A DNA stretch of 64,000 bases from NCBI RefSeq assembly GCF_004684935.1, contig NZ_SRJD01000002.1, positions 62,001 to 126,000 of the forward strand. The letters are read 5' to 3'. A program made the translations under genes and the position numbers. The notes beneath the pieces were generated by a model. It saw nothing but the letters and a program-made list of their open reading frames with translations, did no database searches and was not told where the DNA came from. This document shows, one piece after another, positions 16,428-25,742 of the stretch. The first letter of the stretch is position 1. Every line of letters starts with the position of its first letter. This DNA comes from Sporolactobacillus shoreae (GTDB lineage Bacteria; Bacillota; Bacilli; Bacillales; Sporolactobacillaceae).

Positions 16428-18461
16428 ATGAGCGTCAATCAAGAAATTTTAAATTCAATGAACATCACATTGGATGATGAGCTGCCCGACATGCCGAAAT
16501 TTGTTGAAGGAATACGTCGTGCACCTGACAGAGGGTACACATTAAATGAAAAGCAGACGGAAATTGCTTTACGTAATGCATTAAGATATGTACCTGAAAA
16601 ATATCATGAACAACTGTTGCCCGAATTTTTACACGAGCTGAAAACAAGGGGACGGATTTATGGTTATCGTTTTCGGCCGGAAGGAAGAATTTACGGAAAA
16701 CCCATCGATGAATACAAGGGAAAGTGTGTCGAGGGAAAAGCTTTTCAAGTCATGATCGATAACAACCTGGATTTTGATGTGGCACTTTATCCTTATGAAC
16801 TCGTCACATATGGCGAGACCGGGAGTGTATGCCACGATTGGATGCAATACCGATTAATCAAAAAATATCTGGAAAATCTTGAAGCAGATCAGACATTAGT
16901 CGTTGAATCAGGGAACCCCATCGGCCTGTTTCAAACCAGAGAGAATGCGCCAAGGGTCATCAATACAAATGGCCTGATGGTTGGCATGTTTGATAATCTG
17001 GATGACTGGGAAGTAGCGGAACAGATGGGCGTCGCGAATTACGGACAAATGACTGCCGGAGGATGGATGTATATTGGCCCTCAAGGCATTGTACATGGGA
17101 CGTATAATACGTTATTGAATGCAGGGCGGCTGAAACTCGGCATACCAAATGAGAGAGACTTGTCCGGATATCTGTTTGTCAGCTCTGGCCTTGGCGGCAT
17201 GAGCGGTGCACAGCCGAAAGCTGTGGAAATCGCCAAAGGTGTCGGTATTATTGCAGAAGTCGATCAGTCGCGGATTGAAACGCGTTTAAAGCAGGGATGG
17301 GTCAATGTTGCGTCTGATGATCTGGACGAAATAGTCCGGATCGCACGCGAACACCTTGAAGCGAAAACGACAATATCGATTGCTTACCATGGAAATATTG
17401 TCGATTTGCTCGAGTATATTGTGAAACACGATCTTAAGGTGGATCTGCTCTCAGACCAGACATCGTGCCATGCGGCATACGACGGTGGTTATTGCCCACA
17501 GGGACTCACTTTTGCGGAACGGACCAAGATGCTGCATGAGGATCGGGAGCAATACAAGAAGCTTGTCGACAAAAGCCTCGTCCGTCATTATCAGTTAATC
17601 AAAATGTTAACGGACAACGGAACTTATTTTTTCGATTACGGCAATGCCTTTTTAAAGGCCGTTTACGATGCCGGGGTTAAAGAGTTGTCGAAGAATGGAA
17701 TAGATGACAAAGACGGCTTTATTTTGCCTTCCTATGTTGAAGATATCATGGGGCCGCAATTGTTTGATTATGGGTACGGCCCATTCAGATGGGTATGCCT
17801 AAGCGGTAAAGACTCTGACCTTCACAAGACAGACCTTGCGGCGATGAGCTGCATTGACCCTGAAAGAAGATATCAGGACCGCGATAATTACAATTGGATC
17901 CGCGATGCGGAAATGAATCAGATGGTTGTCGGTACAAAAGCGAGAATCCTGTATCAGGATGCGGAAGGACGCATCGATATTGCGCTGAAGTTCAATGATA
18001 TGGTTCGGAACAAGGAAATAGGACCGGTCATGATCGGCCGGGATCATCACGATGTCAGTGGAACAGACTCGCCCTTCCGGGAAACAGCGAACATCAAGGA
18101 CGGCAGTAATGTAATGGCTGATATGGCGGTACAGTGCTTTGCTGGAAATGCAGCCAGAGGAATGAGCCTTGTGACTTTGCACAATGGCGGCGGCGTAGGG
18201 ATCGGTAAAGCAATCAACGGCGGATTCGGCCTCGTACTTGATGGGAGCGAGCGGATCGATGAAATTATTAACAAAGGGATCCTTTGGGACGTCATGGGCG
18301 GTGTAGCCCGAAGAAGCTGGGCCAGAAATGAACATTCTATTGAAACAGCCTTGGCATTTAACAAAAAATATAATGGAACGAATCAGTTGACAATACCTTA
18401 TTTGGTTGATGACCACCTGTTCGAGGGTCAGGATCTGACAAAGAGTGATGCAGATGACTGA
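16428..18461 (+). CDS. hutU: Urocanate hydratase
   Basis: HutU adds water to urocanate to give 4-imidazolone-5-propanoate, using tightly bound NAD+. The 677-residue protein is the long form seen in several Bacillota and Fusobacteria, with about 120 residues more than the 550-residue Bacillus subtilis type. Visible blocks are YGYRFRPEGRIYGKPIDEYK, VVESGNPIGLF, MGVANYGQMTAGGWMYIGPQ with GIVHGT, GLGGMSGAQPKA and DQTSCHAAYDGGYCPQG. The start is the ATG with GGGAGG seven bases upstream; an earlier ATG would add 13 residues. It overlaps hutI by eight bases. No hutH is seen anywhere in the window, so urocanate must come from elsewhere or be imported. Confidence 0.95.
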   Translation: MSVNQEILNSMNITLDDELPDMPKFVEGIRRAPDRGYTLNEKQTEIALRNALRYVPEKYHEQLLPEFLHELKTRGRIYGYRFRPEGRIYGKPIDEYKGKCVEGKAFQVMIDNNLDFDVALYPYELVTYGETGSVCHDWMQYRLIKKYLENLEADQTLVVESGNPIGLFQTRENAPRVINTNGLMVGMFDNLDDWEVAEQMGVANYGQMTAGGWMYIGPQGIVHGTYNTLLNAGRLKLGIPNERDLSGYLFVSSGLGGMSGAQPKAVEIAKGVGIIAEVDQSRIETRLKQGWVNVASDDLDEIVRIAREHLEAKTTISIAYHGNIVDLLEYIVKHDLKVDLLSDQTSCHAAYDGGYCPQGLTFAERTKMLHEDREQYKKLVDKSLVRHYQLIKMLTDNGTYFFDYGNAFLKAVYDAGVKELSKNGIDDKDGFILPSYVEDIMGPQLFDYGYGPFRWVCLSGKDSDLHKTDLAAMSCIDPERRYQDRDNYNWIRDAEMNQMVVGTKARILYQDAEGRIDIALKFNDMVRNKEIGPVMIGRDHHDVSGTDSPFRETANIKDGSNVMADMAVQCFAGNAARGMSLVTLHNGGGVGIGKAINGGFGLVLDGSERIDEIINKGILWDVMGGVARRSWARNEHSIETALAFNKKYNGTNQLTIPYLVDDHLFEGQDLTKSDADD

Positions 18462-19710
18462 CTGGATCATTAAGAACGCTGCTGAACTGGCAACCCCTCA
18501 AGGAAACAAGGCTGTCTTCGGTAAACAAATGAACGATCTCAAAGTGATCCCGGACGGAGCTGTGGTCATTGAAAAGGGTACGATAAAAGCCGTTGGGACG
18601 ACAAAAGAGATCACCAAGCACTTTGATGAAAGTCAGTATTCGATCATTGATGCCACTGGAAAATGCGTCGTTCCGGGATTCGTTGATTCGCATACCCACT
18701 TTCTATTTGGTGGATATCGTCCGGATGAATTCTTTATGCGATTAAATGGCAAAAGTTATATGGAAATCATGGAGGCCGGAGGAGGAATCCAGAATACCGT
18801 TAATGCGACGAGGCAGAGTTCATTTGACACGCTGTTTCAATCGGGGATGCGGCGGCTGGATTCTATGCTGTCATTTGGCATTACAACCGTTGAAGGAAAA
18901 AGCGGATATGGACTGGATCTGGAAAATGAAATAAAGCAGTTAAAAGTGATGAAGAGATTAAACGAAGAGCATCCGGTCGATGTGGTCTCTACATTTCTTG
19001 GCGCTCATGCCGTACCGACTGAATTTGACGGACGGAGTAGCGACTATATCGATTTTATCATTTCGGATGTTCTGCCTCAGGTTGTGGAAGAGAATCTGGC
19101 TGAGTTTTGCGATGTGTTCTGCGAAAAAGGCGTGATTTCAATTGATCTTTCCAGACGCCTGTTATTAGCTGCCAAGGAAATGGGACTCAGGATTAAAATT
19201 CATGCGGATGAAATTGAGCGCCTTGGCGGAGCGGAACTGGCTGCCGAGCTGCGAGCGGCCTCTGCGGATCACCTGCTTGAAGTGTCTGATGAAGGTATCA
19301 GGCAACTTTCAGAGAAAAAAGTTATTGCTACGCTGCTCCCGGCAACGGCATTTTGCCTCAACAAGCGATATGCCGCAGGGCGACAAATGATCGACCAAGG
19401 ATGCGCCGTGGCTCTGGCCAGCGATTATAATCCGGGGAGCTGTTTTACCGACTCCGTTCCGCTTCTCCTTGCTCTGGCATGCATTAATATGAAAATGAGT
19501 GCTGAGGAGGCGTTAACTGCACTGACGCTGAATGGTGCCGCGGCACTTTGCAGGGCAGATCGAATAGGCAGTATTGAAGAGGGCAAGGCAGCGGATCTGG
19601 TTATCCTGAAGTATCCCAGTTATAAATATCTTGTCTACAACACTGCGGTTAATATCGTTGATCAGGTCATAAAAAATGGAGAATTAATCACGCCTTGCAC
19701 CGGCAAGTAA
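18454..19710 (+). CDS. hutI: Imidazolonepropionase
   Basis: HutI hydrolyses 4-imidazolone-5-propanoate to N-formimino-L-glutamate. The 418-residue amidohydrolase has the metal motif DSHTHFLFGGYRPDEF, the FGITTVEGKSGYGLDLENE block, FLGAHAVP, KIHADEIERLGGAELAAEL and the Asp in ALASDYNPGSCFTDS. The ATG inside the hutU end gives an eight-base overlap; in-frame GTG and ATG codons slightly upstream are alternatives. Together with hutU it defines the core of histidine/urocanate degradation in this cluster. Confidence 0.95.
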   Translation: MTDWIIKNAAELATPQGNKAVFGKQMNDLKVIPDGAVVIEKGTIKAVGTTKEITKHFDESQYSIIDATGKCVVPGFVDSHTHFLFGGYRPDEFFMRLNGKSYMEIMEAGGGIQNTVNATRQSSFDTLFQSGMRRLDSMLSFGITTVEGKSGYGLDLENEIKQLKVMKRLNEEHPVDVVSTFLGAHAVPTEFDGRSSDYIDFIISDVLPQVVEENLAEFCDVFCEKGVISIDLSRRLLLAAKEMGLRIKIHADEIERLGGAELAAELRAASADHLLEVSDEGIRQLSEKKVIATLLPATAFCLNKRYAAGRQMIDQGCAVALASDYNPGSCFTDSVPLLLALACINMKMSAEEALTALTLNGAAALCRADRIGSIEEGKAADLVILKYPSYKYLVYNTAVNIVDQVIKNGELITPCTGK

Positions 19711-19731
19711 AAAAACGCGGGAGGCCAGTAC

Positions 19732-20562
19732 ATGTCCGTTACGAATGAAAGATCGGAAAATAAAGCAAGTTTTACGCAAAAAATTTCAGATGCGTTTACA
19801 CCAAGAACCAGTATCAAACATGGTACTTATCTATTGCTTGGCGTTATCGGGTTTGTTCTGGTTTTATTAATATGGAGCCTTTTGACTTACGGAGGTTTCG
19901 TTGATAGTTTCTTTGTACCGACACCATCAGCAACGGTTCAGGCAGCAATCAATTTATTTACACAGCTGAATTTTGCTGCAGACGTTGAAATAACAATTTA
20001 TCGCGTAATGGCCGGCTTTATATTGGCAGCGGTGATCGCGGTTCCCTTGGGAATACTGCTGGGTACCTATAAGCCCATTGAAGGTTTTCTGGAACCATTA
20101 ATGTCGTTTATTCGCTATCTCCCTGCTTCAGCGTTCATTCCTCTGCTTATTCTGTGGATCGGTGTCAGTGAAACTCAGAAAATAGCAATCATCTTTATCG
20201 GCAGTTTTCCGCAGCTGATACTCATGGTCGCAGCCGCAACCATGAGTGTAAAGAGTGAACTGATCGACGTTTCGTATACGTTGGGTACATCGAAAACTGG
20301 TGTACTCTGGCGGGTCATTCTTCCGGCAAGTCTGCCGTCCATTATGAGCACACTTAGAATGATCTTAGGTTGGGCTTGGACGTACATTATCGTGGCGGAA
20401 CTTGTCGGTGCTTCATCAGGTATCGGCTATATGATTATCCAATCTCAAAGAATGCTGAACACGGCACAGATCTTTGTCGGCATATTAACCATTGGGGTTA
20501 TTGGCCTGATCTTTGATTATCTGTTTAAATGGCTGACAAAATGGTTATTTCCATGGAGCTAA
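19732..20562 (+). CDS. ABC transporter permease, NitT/TauT (SsuC/TauC) family
   Basis: The 276-residue integral membrane protein has about six membrane segments and the permease EAA-type loop (DVSYTLGTSKTGVLWRVILP) that contacts the ATPase. It is the membrane partner of the TauA-like binding protein encoded upstream. GGGAGG precedes the ATG, and the ATPase gene follows by seven bases. The split of this transporter around hutU and hutI shows that import and degradation are encoded as one unit. Confidence 0.92.
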   Translation: MSVTNERSENKASFTQKISDAFTPRTSIKHGTYLLLGVIGFVLVLLIWSLLTYGGFVDSFFVPTPSATVQAAINLFTQLNFAADVEITIYRVMAGFILAAVIAVPLGILLGTYKPIEGFLEPLMSFIRYLPASAFIPLLILWIGVSETQKIAIIFIGSFPQLILMVAAATMSVKSELIDVSYTLGTSKTGVLWRVILPASLPSIMSTLRMILGWAWTYIIVAELVGASSGIGYMIIQSQRMLNTAQIFVGILTIGVIGLIFDYLFKWLTKWLFPWS

Positions 20563-20569
20563 CAAGGAG

Positions 20570-21391
20570 ATGAATGAAAAAATGGGTGCAGATAATAGGG
20601 AGAGTTTAGTTATATCGGATGTGACCAAGGTATTTGGAGATGGAAAGAAATCGGTACAGGCGCTGGATACGATTAATTTGACCATAAAAAATAAAGAATT
20701 TGTTTCGATCCTAGGCGCTTCAGGGTGCGGCAAATCCACTTTACTGCGTATTGTCGGTGGCCTTGAAAAACCAACGACAGGTTTTGTATCGCTGGGTGGT
20801 CAGAAGGTTACTGGTCCAGGACCGGACAGAGGGATGGTGTTTCAATCCTACACCCTTTTTCCATGGCTTAGCGTCAAGAAAAATATCGAGTTTGGTTTGA
20901 AACAAAAAGGAGTGGCTTCAGCCAAAAGGTCCCAAATAGCCAACGATTATATTGAAATAGTAGGGTTAAAAGGATTCGAAGATGTATACCCGAAAGCATT
21001 GTCGGGAGGCATGAAACAGAGGGTCGCCATAGCCCGGGCACTTGCCAATGATCCTGAAGTTCTTCTTCTCGATGAACCCTTTGGTGCTTTGGATATGCAG
21101 ACGAGAGGGCTGATGCAGGAACTTCTTCTTCAAGTATGGCAGCAATCTCAAAAAACGGTGGTGCTGGTTACTCACGATATTGATGAAGCAATTTTTATGG
21201 CTGACCGAGTCGTGGTTATGAAATCCAGACCGGGAGAAATCAAAGAAATCATTGACGTTGATCTGCCGAGACCACGCGATTATCGCGTACGTACGTCACC
21301 GCTTTTTCTTGAATACAAAGCACGTGCTGTCGATTTAGTCAGAAATGAGAGTATGAAAGAACTGGATATGGATAAATTAACCACTTTGTGA
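20570..21391 (+). CDS. ABC transporter ATP-binding protein, NitT/TauT (SsuB/TauB) family
   Basis: The 273-residue ATPase has Walker A GASGCGKST, Q-loop FQSYTLFPW, signature LSGGMKQR, Walker B VLLLDEP and the switch His in VTHDIDEA. It energises the neighbouring permease. The ribosome site AAGGAG abuts the first ATG, so the in-frame ATG 12 bases later may be the real start. It is probably the last gene of the tightly packed part of the cluster; a 150-bp gap follows. Confidence 0.92.
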   Translation: MNEKMGADNRESLVISDVTKVFGDGKKSVQALDTINLTIKNKEFVSILGASGCGKSTLLRIVGGLEKPTTGFVSLGGQKVTGPGPDRGMVFQSYTLFPWLSVKKNIEFGLKQKGVASAKRSQIANDYIEIVGLKGFEDVYPKALSGGMKQRVAIARALANDPEVLLLDEPFGALDMQTRGLMQELLLQVWQQSQKTVVLVTHDIDEAIFMADRVVVMKSRPGEIKEIIDVDLPRPRDYRVRTSPLFLEYKARAVDLVRNESMKELDMDKLTTL

Positions 21392-21543
21392 GAACCGTTT
21401 CTTAAGCAAAAAACTACATCGTAGGACTGTTTTATTTAAAATAGGAAGCGTCTAATTCGTTTATCAGAGCAGAGTCACGCTTAATGTTCATGGGTCGTTA
21501 CGGGCAAGTCCACTTTATTTTATGTATCGGGCGTGGTTTATAG

Positions 21544-22257
21544 ATGATAAAAAAGAGACGAAACAAATCTTTGCACCATAGGAAATGGCTTCTCCTGCTG
21601 AATATATATTCTGTTAAGTGGCTGGTCTTCTTTGTCGGGTTATTTTTTCTTGCGTTTGGAACAGTGCTCATGATTAATGCGCAGATGGGTGTCTCCACGT
21701 GGGATGTGCTACATATTGGTTTGTCCCAACATACGCATCTTACCGTTGGAAACTGTGTCATTCTCGTGGGGATCGCTTTAATTCTTTTCATGTGTTTTAT
21801 GGCGAAATCCTGGCCTGAAATCGGAACAATTTTCAATGCTCTTTTCACGGGAATGTTTATCAACCTGATTCAGTATATGGACTTCATTCCTGTACCATCT
21901 ACGATTTGGGGACGATTCCTGATGCTTTTGATCGGAGTATTTGTCACTGAATTCGGGGCGGGTATGTACGTAGCAACAAATTTGGGAGCCGGTCCGAGAG
22001 ACGGATTTAATCTGGCACTCTCGGAACGTTTCCACATGTCTATTCGCTTAATGAGAACGATGATTGAACTAAGCGTTATGGTACTTGGCTGGTTCCTGGG
22101 CGGGCCGGTAGCTATAGGTACCTTTATCTCTCTGTTTCTTGTTGGCCCGATCCTTCAATCGTCCATATTTTTTTGGAGAGTGCGGCTTAAAAAAATAACC
22201 TACTTCTCCCTAAAATCGTTTGCCAAGAAGGCTTACAATGATTCGATTAGAGGCTGA
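21544..22257 (+). CDS. YczE/YyaS/YitT-type integral membrane protein
   Basis: This 237-residue protein has about five or six hydrophobic segments and the family pattern FAFGTVLMINAQMGVSTWDV-like (here LAFGTVLMINAQMGVSTWDV) and TNLGAGPRDGFNLALS. Members are membrane proteins of unknown or poorly known transport role. There is no clear ribosome site before the ATG. Its placement between the ABC ATPase and hutD suggests an accessory role in the cluster, perhaps efflux or exchange of a product; this is only inference from position. Confidence 0.78.
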   Translation: MIKKRRNKSLHHRKWLLLLNIYSVKWLVFFVGLFFLAFGTVLMINAQMGVSTWDVLHIGLSQHTHLTVGNCVILVGIALILFMCFMAKSWPEIGTIFNALFTGMFINLIQYMDFIPVPSTIWGRFLMLLIGVFVTEFGAGMYVATNLGAGPRDGFNLALSERFHMSIRLMRTMIELSVMVLGWFLGGPVAIGTFISLFLVGPILQSSIFFWRVRLKKITYFSLKSFAKKAYNDSIRG

Positions 22258-22312
22258 GATAAGACGAACAAACTGCTGATTAGAGACTCTTCCGAAAGTG
22301 AGCGTGACATCC

Positions 22313-22894
22313 ATGAAGCAGCTATGGCTCAAGCGCAAAGCAGCTTATGTGACAAGCAGTTGGGGAGGCGGTGAGACAACAGAGATTTTTATTTATCCTG
22401 AAAATGGAAGCTATGCGAAGCGCCAGTTCAGTTTCAGAATCTCATCAGCGACCGTAACTCAAAATGAATCGCTGTTTTCAGATCTCCCCGGTTTCGATCG
22501 CTACTTAATGCCGCTATCAAATGCCATTACATTGTTACATGACGGCCAAGCTGAAGAAAAATTGGCACCCTTTGAATTAGCGGCTTTTGACGGCGGCCTC
22601 AGAACCAAGTCTCTCGGCCAATGCCGCGATTTTAACTTAATGATGAATCAACAGCAAGGCTGGCGAGGTCAGGTTGATGTGATCACCCAAGCGTCGATCC
22701 TTAATGGCTCTGGACTTTTTACGGGATTCCTGGCATTAGACGAGCAAATCACGCTGACCAGTTTAAAGGAGAACTTCTCGTTTGTCTTGAATAAGGGCGA
22801 TTTTCTGATGATCCAATCCGAAAGTGATTATGATGTATCAGTGACGTGCGAGCAGCCTCATTTTAAATTAATAAAAATGAATGTAACGAAATGA
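22313..22894 (+). CDS. hutD: HutD-family protein
   Basis: HutD is a cupin-like protein found with histidine-utilisation genes; in Pseudomonas it limits hut expression, probably by binding a pathway intermediate. Recognisable family features are TSSWGGGETTEIFIYPENGS near the start, FSFRISSATV, SDLPGFDRYLMPL and the CRDFNLMMNQQ motif. The start is ambiguous: GTG at 22298, or the ATG used here, which lies ten bases after AAGTGAG. It closes the cluster before a terminator and links it firmly to Hut metabolism despite the foreign-looking AcnX and dehydrogenase genes. Confidence 0.85.
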   Translation: MKQLWLKRKAAYVTSSWGGGETTEIFIYPENGSYAKRQFSFRISSATVTQNESLFSDLPGFDRYLMPLSNAITLLHDGQAEEKLAPFELAAFDGGLRTKSLGQCRDFNLMMNQQQGWRGQVDVITQASILNGSGLFTGFLALDEQITLTSLKENFSFVLNKGDFLMIQSESDYDVSVTCEQPHFKLIKMNVTK

Positions 22895-22932
22895 TGATGC
22901 ACAAAAAATTAGATCTGGATCGTCCATTATAA

Positions 22933-23019
22933 TGAAGCAGTCCGTAAACATTCGGGCTGTTTTTTTGAATCAATTTAGTGTCATTCTCATGACTTTAATA
23001 CACACAAAGTGGTAAATAG
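22933..23019. repeat. Copy 1 of a duplicated terminator/spacer flanking the PTS genes
   Basis: This segment holds a terminator hairpin followed by about 55 bp that recur, with roughly 80 percent identity by eye, at 25743-25830. Shared landmarks are TTCGGGCTGTTTTTTTGA, GTGTCATT, CTCATGAC and AATACACA followed by GGTAAA. Confidence 0.75.
22936..22967 (+). terminator. Terminator after hutD
   Basis: CAGTCCG pairs with CGGGCTG (one G-T pair) and is followed by seven T residues. Confidence 0.82.
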
Positions 23020-23141
23020 CACTTCCTTCCACATATAGAATCCAGTTTTTCTCTAATAATGTCATAAAATATAACATATTTGACTTTTTGTTCTTTATTT
23101 TTGTCGAATATCGGCTTAAAATGATCTGGTACATTAAATTT

Positions 23142-23160
23142 ATCTGATTTAGATTCAGAT
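23142..23160. promoter_or_regulatory. Possible operator upstream of the PTS genes
   Basis: ATCTGA and TCAGAT form an inverted repeat with a 7-base centre about 60 bp before the first PTS ORF. The binding factor is unknown. Confidence 0.3.
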
Positions 23161-23217
23161 GATGTCAGATAAAAGGACATTGTCTCCGAAATCGGAAAAA
23201 GAGAAGGGGGAAACATT

Positions 23218-23739
23218 ATGCATCAGGATCATCTTTTCAAACGCTTGGCAGCGGGGCTCGTTTATCCGGTTCTTGCTCTGATTATTTATGCACTGTTCTT
23301 GCTGCTTTCGTTGACCGGCTTCGGAGGATTTTCCGGAGTGGCCAATACGTTTGGCTACTTTTTGCCACTTATCCTCTCTGTAGGTCTCGCCGTTGGTATC
23401 GCGCACGACAAGAGTGGCGCGGCCGCGCTGGCGGGTTGTGTCGGTTACCTGGTATTTGCCGCTTCATTTACTTCCATTGTGAATGCCAAACTCGCTTTTG
23501 ATGTGACGATGCCGGTGAAGATCGGTGCCACATTGTCCGGAACAATGACCTTCCTCTTTATCTGTGCCTGCCTGACCGGAATTGTAGCCGGCTGGCTGTA
23601 CAACAAGTTCTACAATATTCACTTGCCAGATTGGCTGGCTTTCTTTGGCGGACGCCGTTTCGTGCCGATCATTACCAGTGTCTATGGCCTCTTTCTGGGT
23701 GCATTTATTGCCCAAATCGTGCTGGCACATATTAAATAA
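23218..23739 (+). CDS. Stand-alone N-terminal half of a PTS EIIC domain (glucose/GlcNAc type)
   Basis: The 173-residue membrane protein is colinear with the first half of a glucose-superfamily EIIC: FKRLAAGLVYPVLAL, GVAxGI..DKSGAAALAG, GIVAGWLYNKFYNIHLPDWL and FFGGRRFVPIITSVYG. It then ends normally after about five membrane segments. It lacks the second half with the substrate glutamate motif, and the IIB and IIA domains. A good ribosome site (AAGGGGGAAAC) precedes the ATG. The full-length IICBA gene starts 15 bp later. It may be a remnant of an upstream paralogous PTS, or a kept half-protein that modulates the transporter. Confidence 0.7.
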   Translation: MHQDHLFKRLAAGLVYPVLALIIYALFLLLSLTGFGGFSGVANTFGYFLPLILSVGLAVGIAHDKSGAAALAGCVGYLVFAASFTSIVNAKLAFDVTMPVKIGATLSGTMTFLFICACLTGIVAGWLYNKFYNIHLPDWLAFFGGRRFVPIITSVYGLFLGAFIAQIVLAHIK

Positions 23740-23753
23740 GGGGGTAGAGCCTG

Positions 23754-25694
23754 ATGAAAGGTTTGGGAGGATTACAGAGACTCGGCAAGTCACTGATGCT
23801 GCCGATTGCCGTTCTGCCTGCCGCGGGGCTGCTTAACCGCCTTGGCGCGAGCGACGTATTGAAAATTCCGTTTATCAATGCCGGAGGGAATGCGATATTT
23901 ACCTATCTGGCTCTGCTATTTGCGATGGGCATTGCCATCGGCCTTTCAAAGGATGGCAATGGCGCGGCGGCCTTGAGCGGTGCCATTGTCTATTTCATCC
24001 TGAATTTCGGCGTCATTGGTATAGATAAAAACATCAGTATGGGTGTATTTGCCGGATTTATCGCCGGGCTTTGCACACCGATCCTGTACAACCGCTTTTG
24101 CGATAAAATGAACGATAATCCCTATTTTAACGGCAGGCATGTTGCCATTTTGCTGAACGCGGTTGCCGCTATTATTCTTGTACTCATCTTTGGTGTGATC
24201 TGGCCGTTTATTCAGGACGGTCTGAACAGCATCAACGGCTGGATTGTTTCGTCCGGCGCGATCGGGGCTGCCGTCTTCGGTTTCGCGAACCGTATGCTGA
24301 TCCCGACCGGCCTCCATCATGTCCTGAATACGTACCTCTGGTTCGGATTCGGCAAATACCATGGCGTGACGGGCGATATCAACCGGTTTTTTGCGGGCGA
24401 TCCAACAGCCGGAACCTATCAGGTCGGCTTCTTCCCGATCATGATGTTCGGCTTACCTGGCGCTGCGCTTGCGATGGTCCTGAGAGCGAAGAAGGAAAAA
24501 CGAAAGGAAACCTTCGGGATGATGCTTTCGGTTGCCCTGACTGCGTTTCTGACCGGGATCACTGAGCCGATTGAATTCTCCTTCATGTTCTTGGCCTATC
24601 CGCTCTATATCGTTCACGCTGTGCTGACGGGTATTTCCGGCTTGATTACGAACCTGCTCGGCATCAAGCTGGGGTTCAGTTTCAGTGCCGGAGCCATTGA
24701 CTTCGCATTAAATTATACGCATGGCACGAAGGCCTGGGAACTGATTCCGATCGGTGTCGTTTTCTTCTTTATCTATTTTGGTATTTTTTACTGGGCGATC
24801 AAGAAATTTGATATCAAGACACCCGGACGTGAAGATGATGATGGCCTGGCCTACGCGGGCGCCGGACTTTTTACCGATCAGGCGGCACCTGCGGGCGACT
24901 CGGCTGCAGCGGTAACAAAAGATAAATATCAGGTGATGGCTGAAAAATATTTCAGCGCACTCGGCGGAAATGAAAATCTGGATCGGATCGACTACTGCAC
25001 AACACGTCTTCGGATCAAAGTAAAAGATACTGACAAAGTAGATGAAGCGTCCGTGAAACGCGCGGGTGCGCGAGGTGTTGTTAAGATCGACAAACAGAAC
25101 GTGCAGATTATTGTCGGGACGGATGTAGAATTTGTTGCCGATCATCTGAAGGCAATCGCATCGCCGCAAGCGGCGGGCACGATAACTCAAACGCAGCCAC
25201 GGCCGACTGAGGAACATGGAACGGCTTCCGGTTCGGAACAAATCTATGCACCGGTAACCGGTGAAACGATCCCGCTTACGGAAGTGCCGGATCCGGTCTT
25301 CTCCCAGGGCATGATGGGTGAAGGCGTCGCGGTGAAACCAGCCAACGGAACCTTTGTCGCTCCTGTTGCAGGCGAGATCGTCCAGCTTGGGGAGACAAAG
25401 CACGCCTATGGCATTCTTACCTCTCTGGGTGAAGAAATTCTTGTTCATATTGGCCTCGATACAGTCGGCTTAAAAGGTGAAGGATTTACAGCACATGTCA
25501 AACAGGGCGACCATGTATCGGCCGGACAAATAGTGATTACAGCGGACTTGTCCGTCATCCGTGAAAAGGCCAAATCGGATATCACTTCAATTGTGGTAAC
25601 TAACAGTATGGAAAATAAATTCGCTTTTGACTGGTCAGATCCTGGAAAGGTAGAGGCCGGCAAAACCATCCTGTTCGAAAGTCGGGTTAAGTGA
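23754..25694 (+). CDS. PTS transporter EIICBA, glucose/N-acetylglucosamine family
   Basis: This 646-residue sugar phosphotransferase permease has domain order IIC (about 1-370), IIB (about 395-475) and IIA (about 500-646). The phosphorylatable Cys415 lies in DYCTTRLRIKV and the IIA His565 in ILVHIGLDTV; the IIC substrate region ITEPIEFSFMF is present. The N-acetylglucosamine branch fits best (NRMLIPTGLHHVLNTYLWFG) but glucose cannot be excluded. The loop that normally reads GGRRFVPI is FNGRHVAI here, whereas the adjacent half-IIC keeps the canonical form. The gene is flanked by the duplicated spacer. Confidence 0.9.
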   Translation: MKGLGGLQRLGKSLMLPIAVLPAAGLLNRLGASDVLKIPFINAGGNAIFTYLALLFAMGIAIGLSKDGNGAAALSGAIVYFILNFGVIGIDKNISMGVFAGFIAGLCTPILYNRFCDKMNDNPYFNGRHVAILLNAVAAIILVLIFGVIWPFIQDGLNSINGWIVSSGAIGAAVFGFANRMLIPTGLHHVLNTYLWFGFGKYHGVTGDINRFFAGDPTAGTYQVGFFPIMMFGLPGAALAMVLRAKKEKRKETFGMMLSVALTAFLTGITEPIEFSFMFLAYPLYIVHAVLTGISGLITNLLGIKLGFSFSAGAIDFALNYTHGTKAWELIPIGVVFFFIYFGIFYWAIKKFDIKTPGREDDDGLAYAGAGLFTDQAAPAGDSAAAVTKDKYQVMAEKYFSALGGNENLDRIDYCTTRLRIKVKDTDKVDEASVKRAGARGVVKIDKQNVQIIVGTDVEFVADHLKAIASPQAAGTITQTQPRPTEEHGTASGSEQIYAPVTGETIPLTEVPDPVFSQGMMGEGVAVKPANGTFVAPVAGEIVQLGETKHAYGILTSLGEEILVHIGLDTVGLKGEGFTAHVKQGDHVSAGQIVITADLSVIREKAKSDITSIVVTNSMENKFAFDWSDPGKVEAGKTILFESRVK

Positions 25695-25742
25695 GCGGCG
25701 ATCCAATAGGCCTATGGCAAGATTGTTAGATGAAGAAATCAG

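Noticed and set aside
16428-18461. HutU as a thiourocanate hydratase of an ergothioneine pathway
   Set aside because: There is no ergothionase or desulfurase gene nearby, and the protein reads as an ordinary long-form urocanate hydratase. The idea is kept only as a test substrate.
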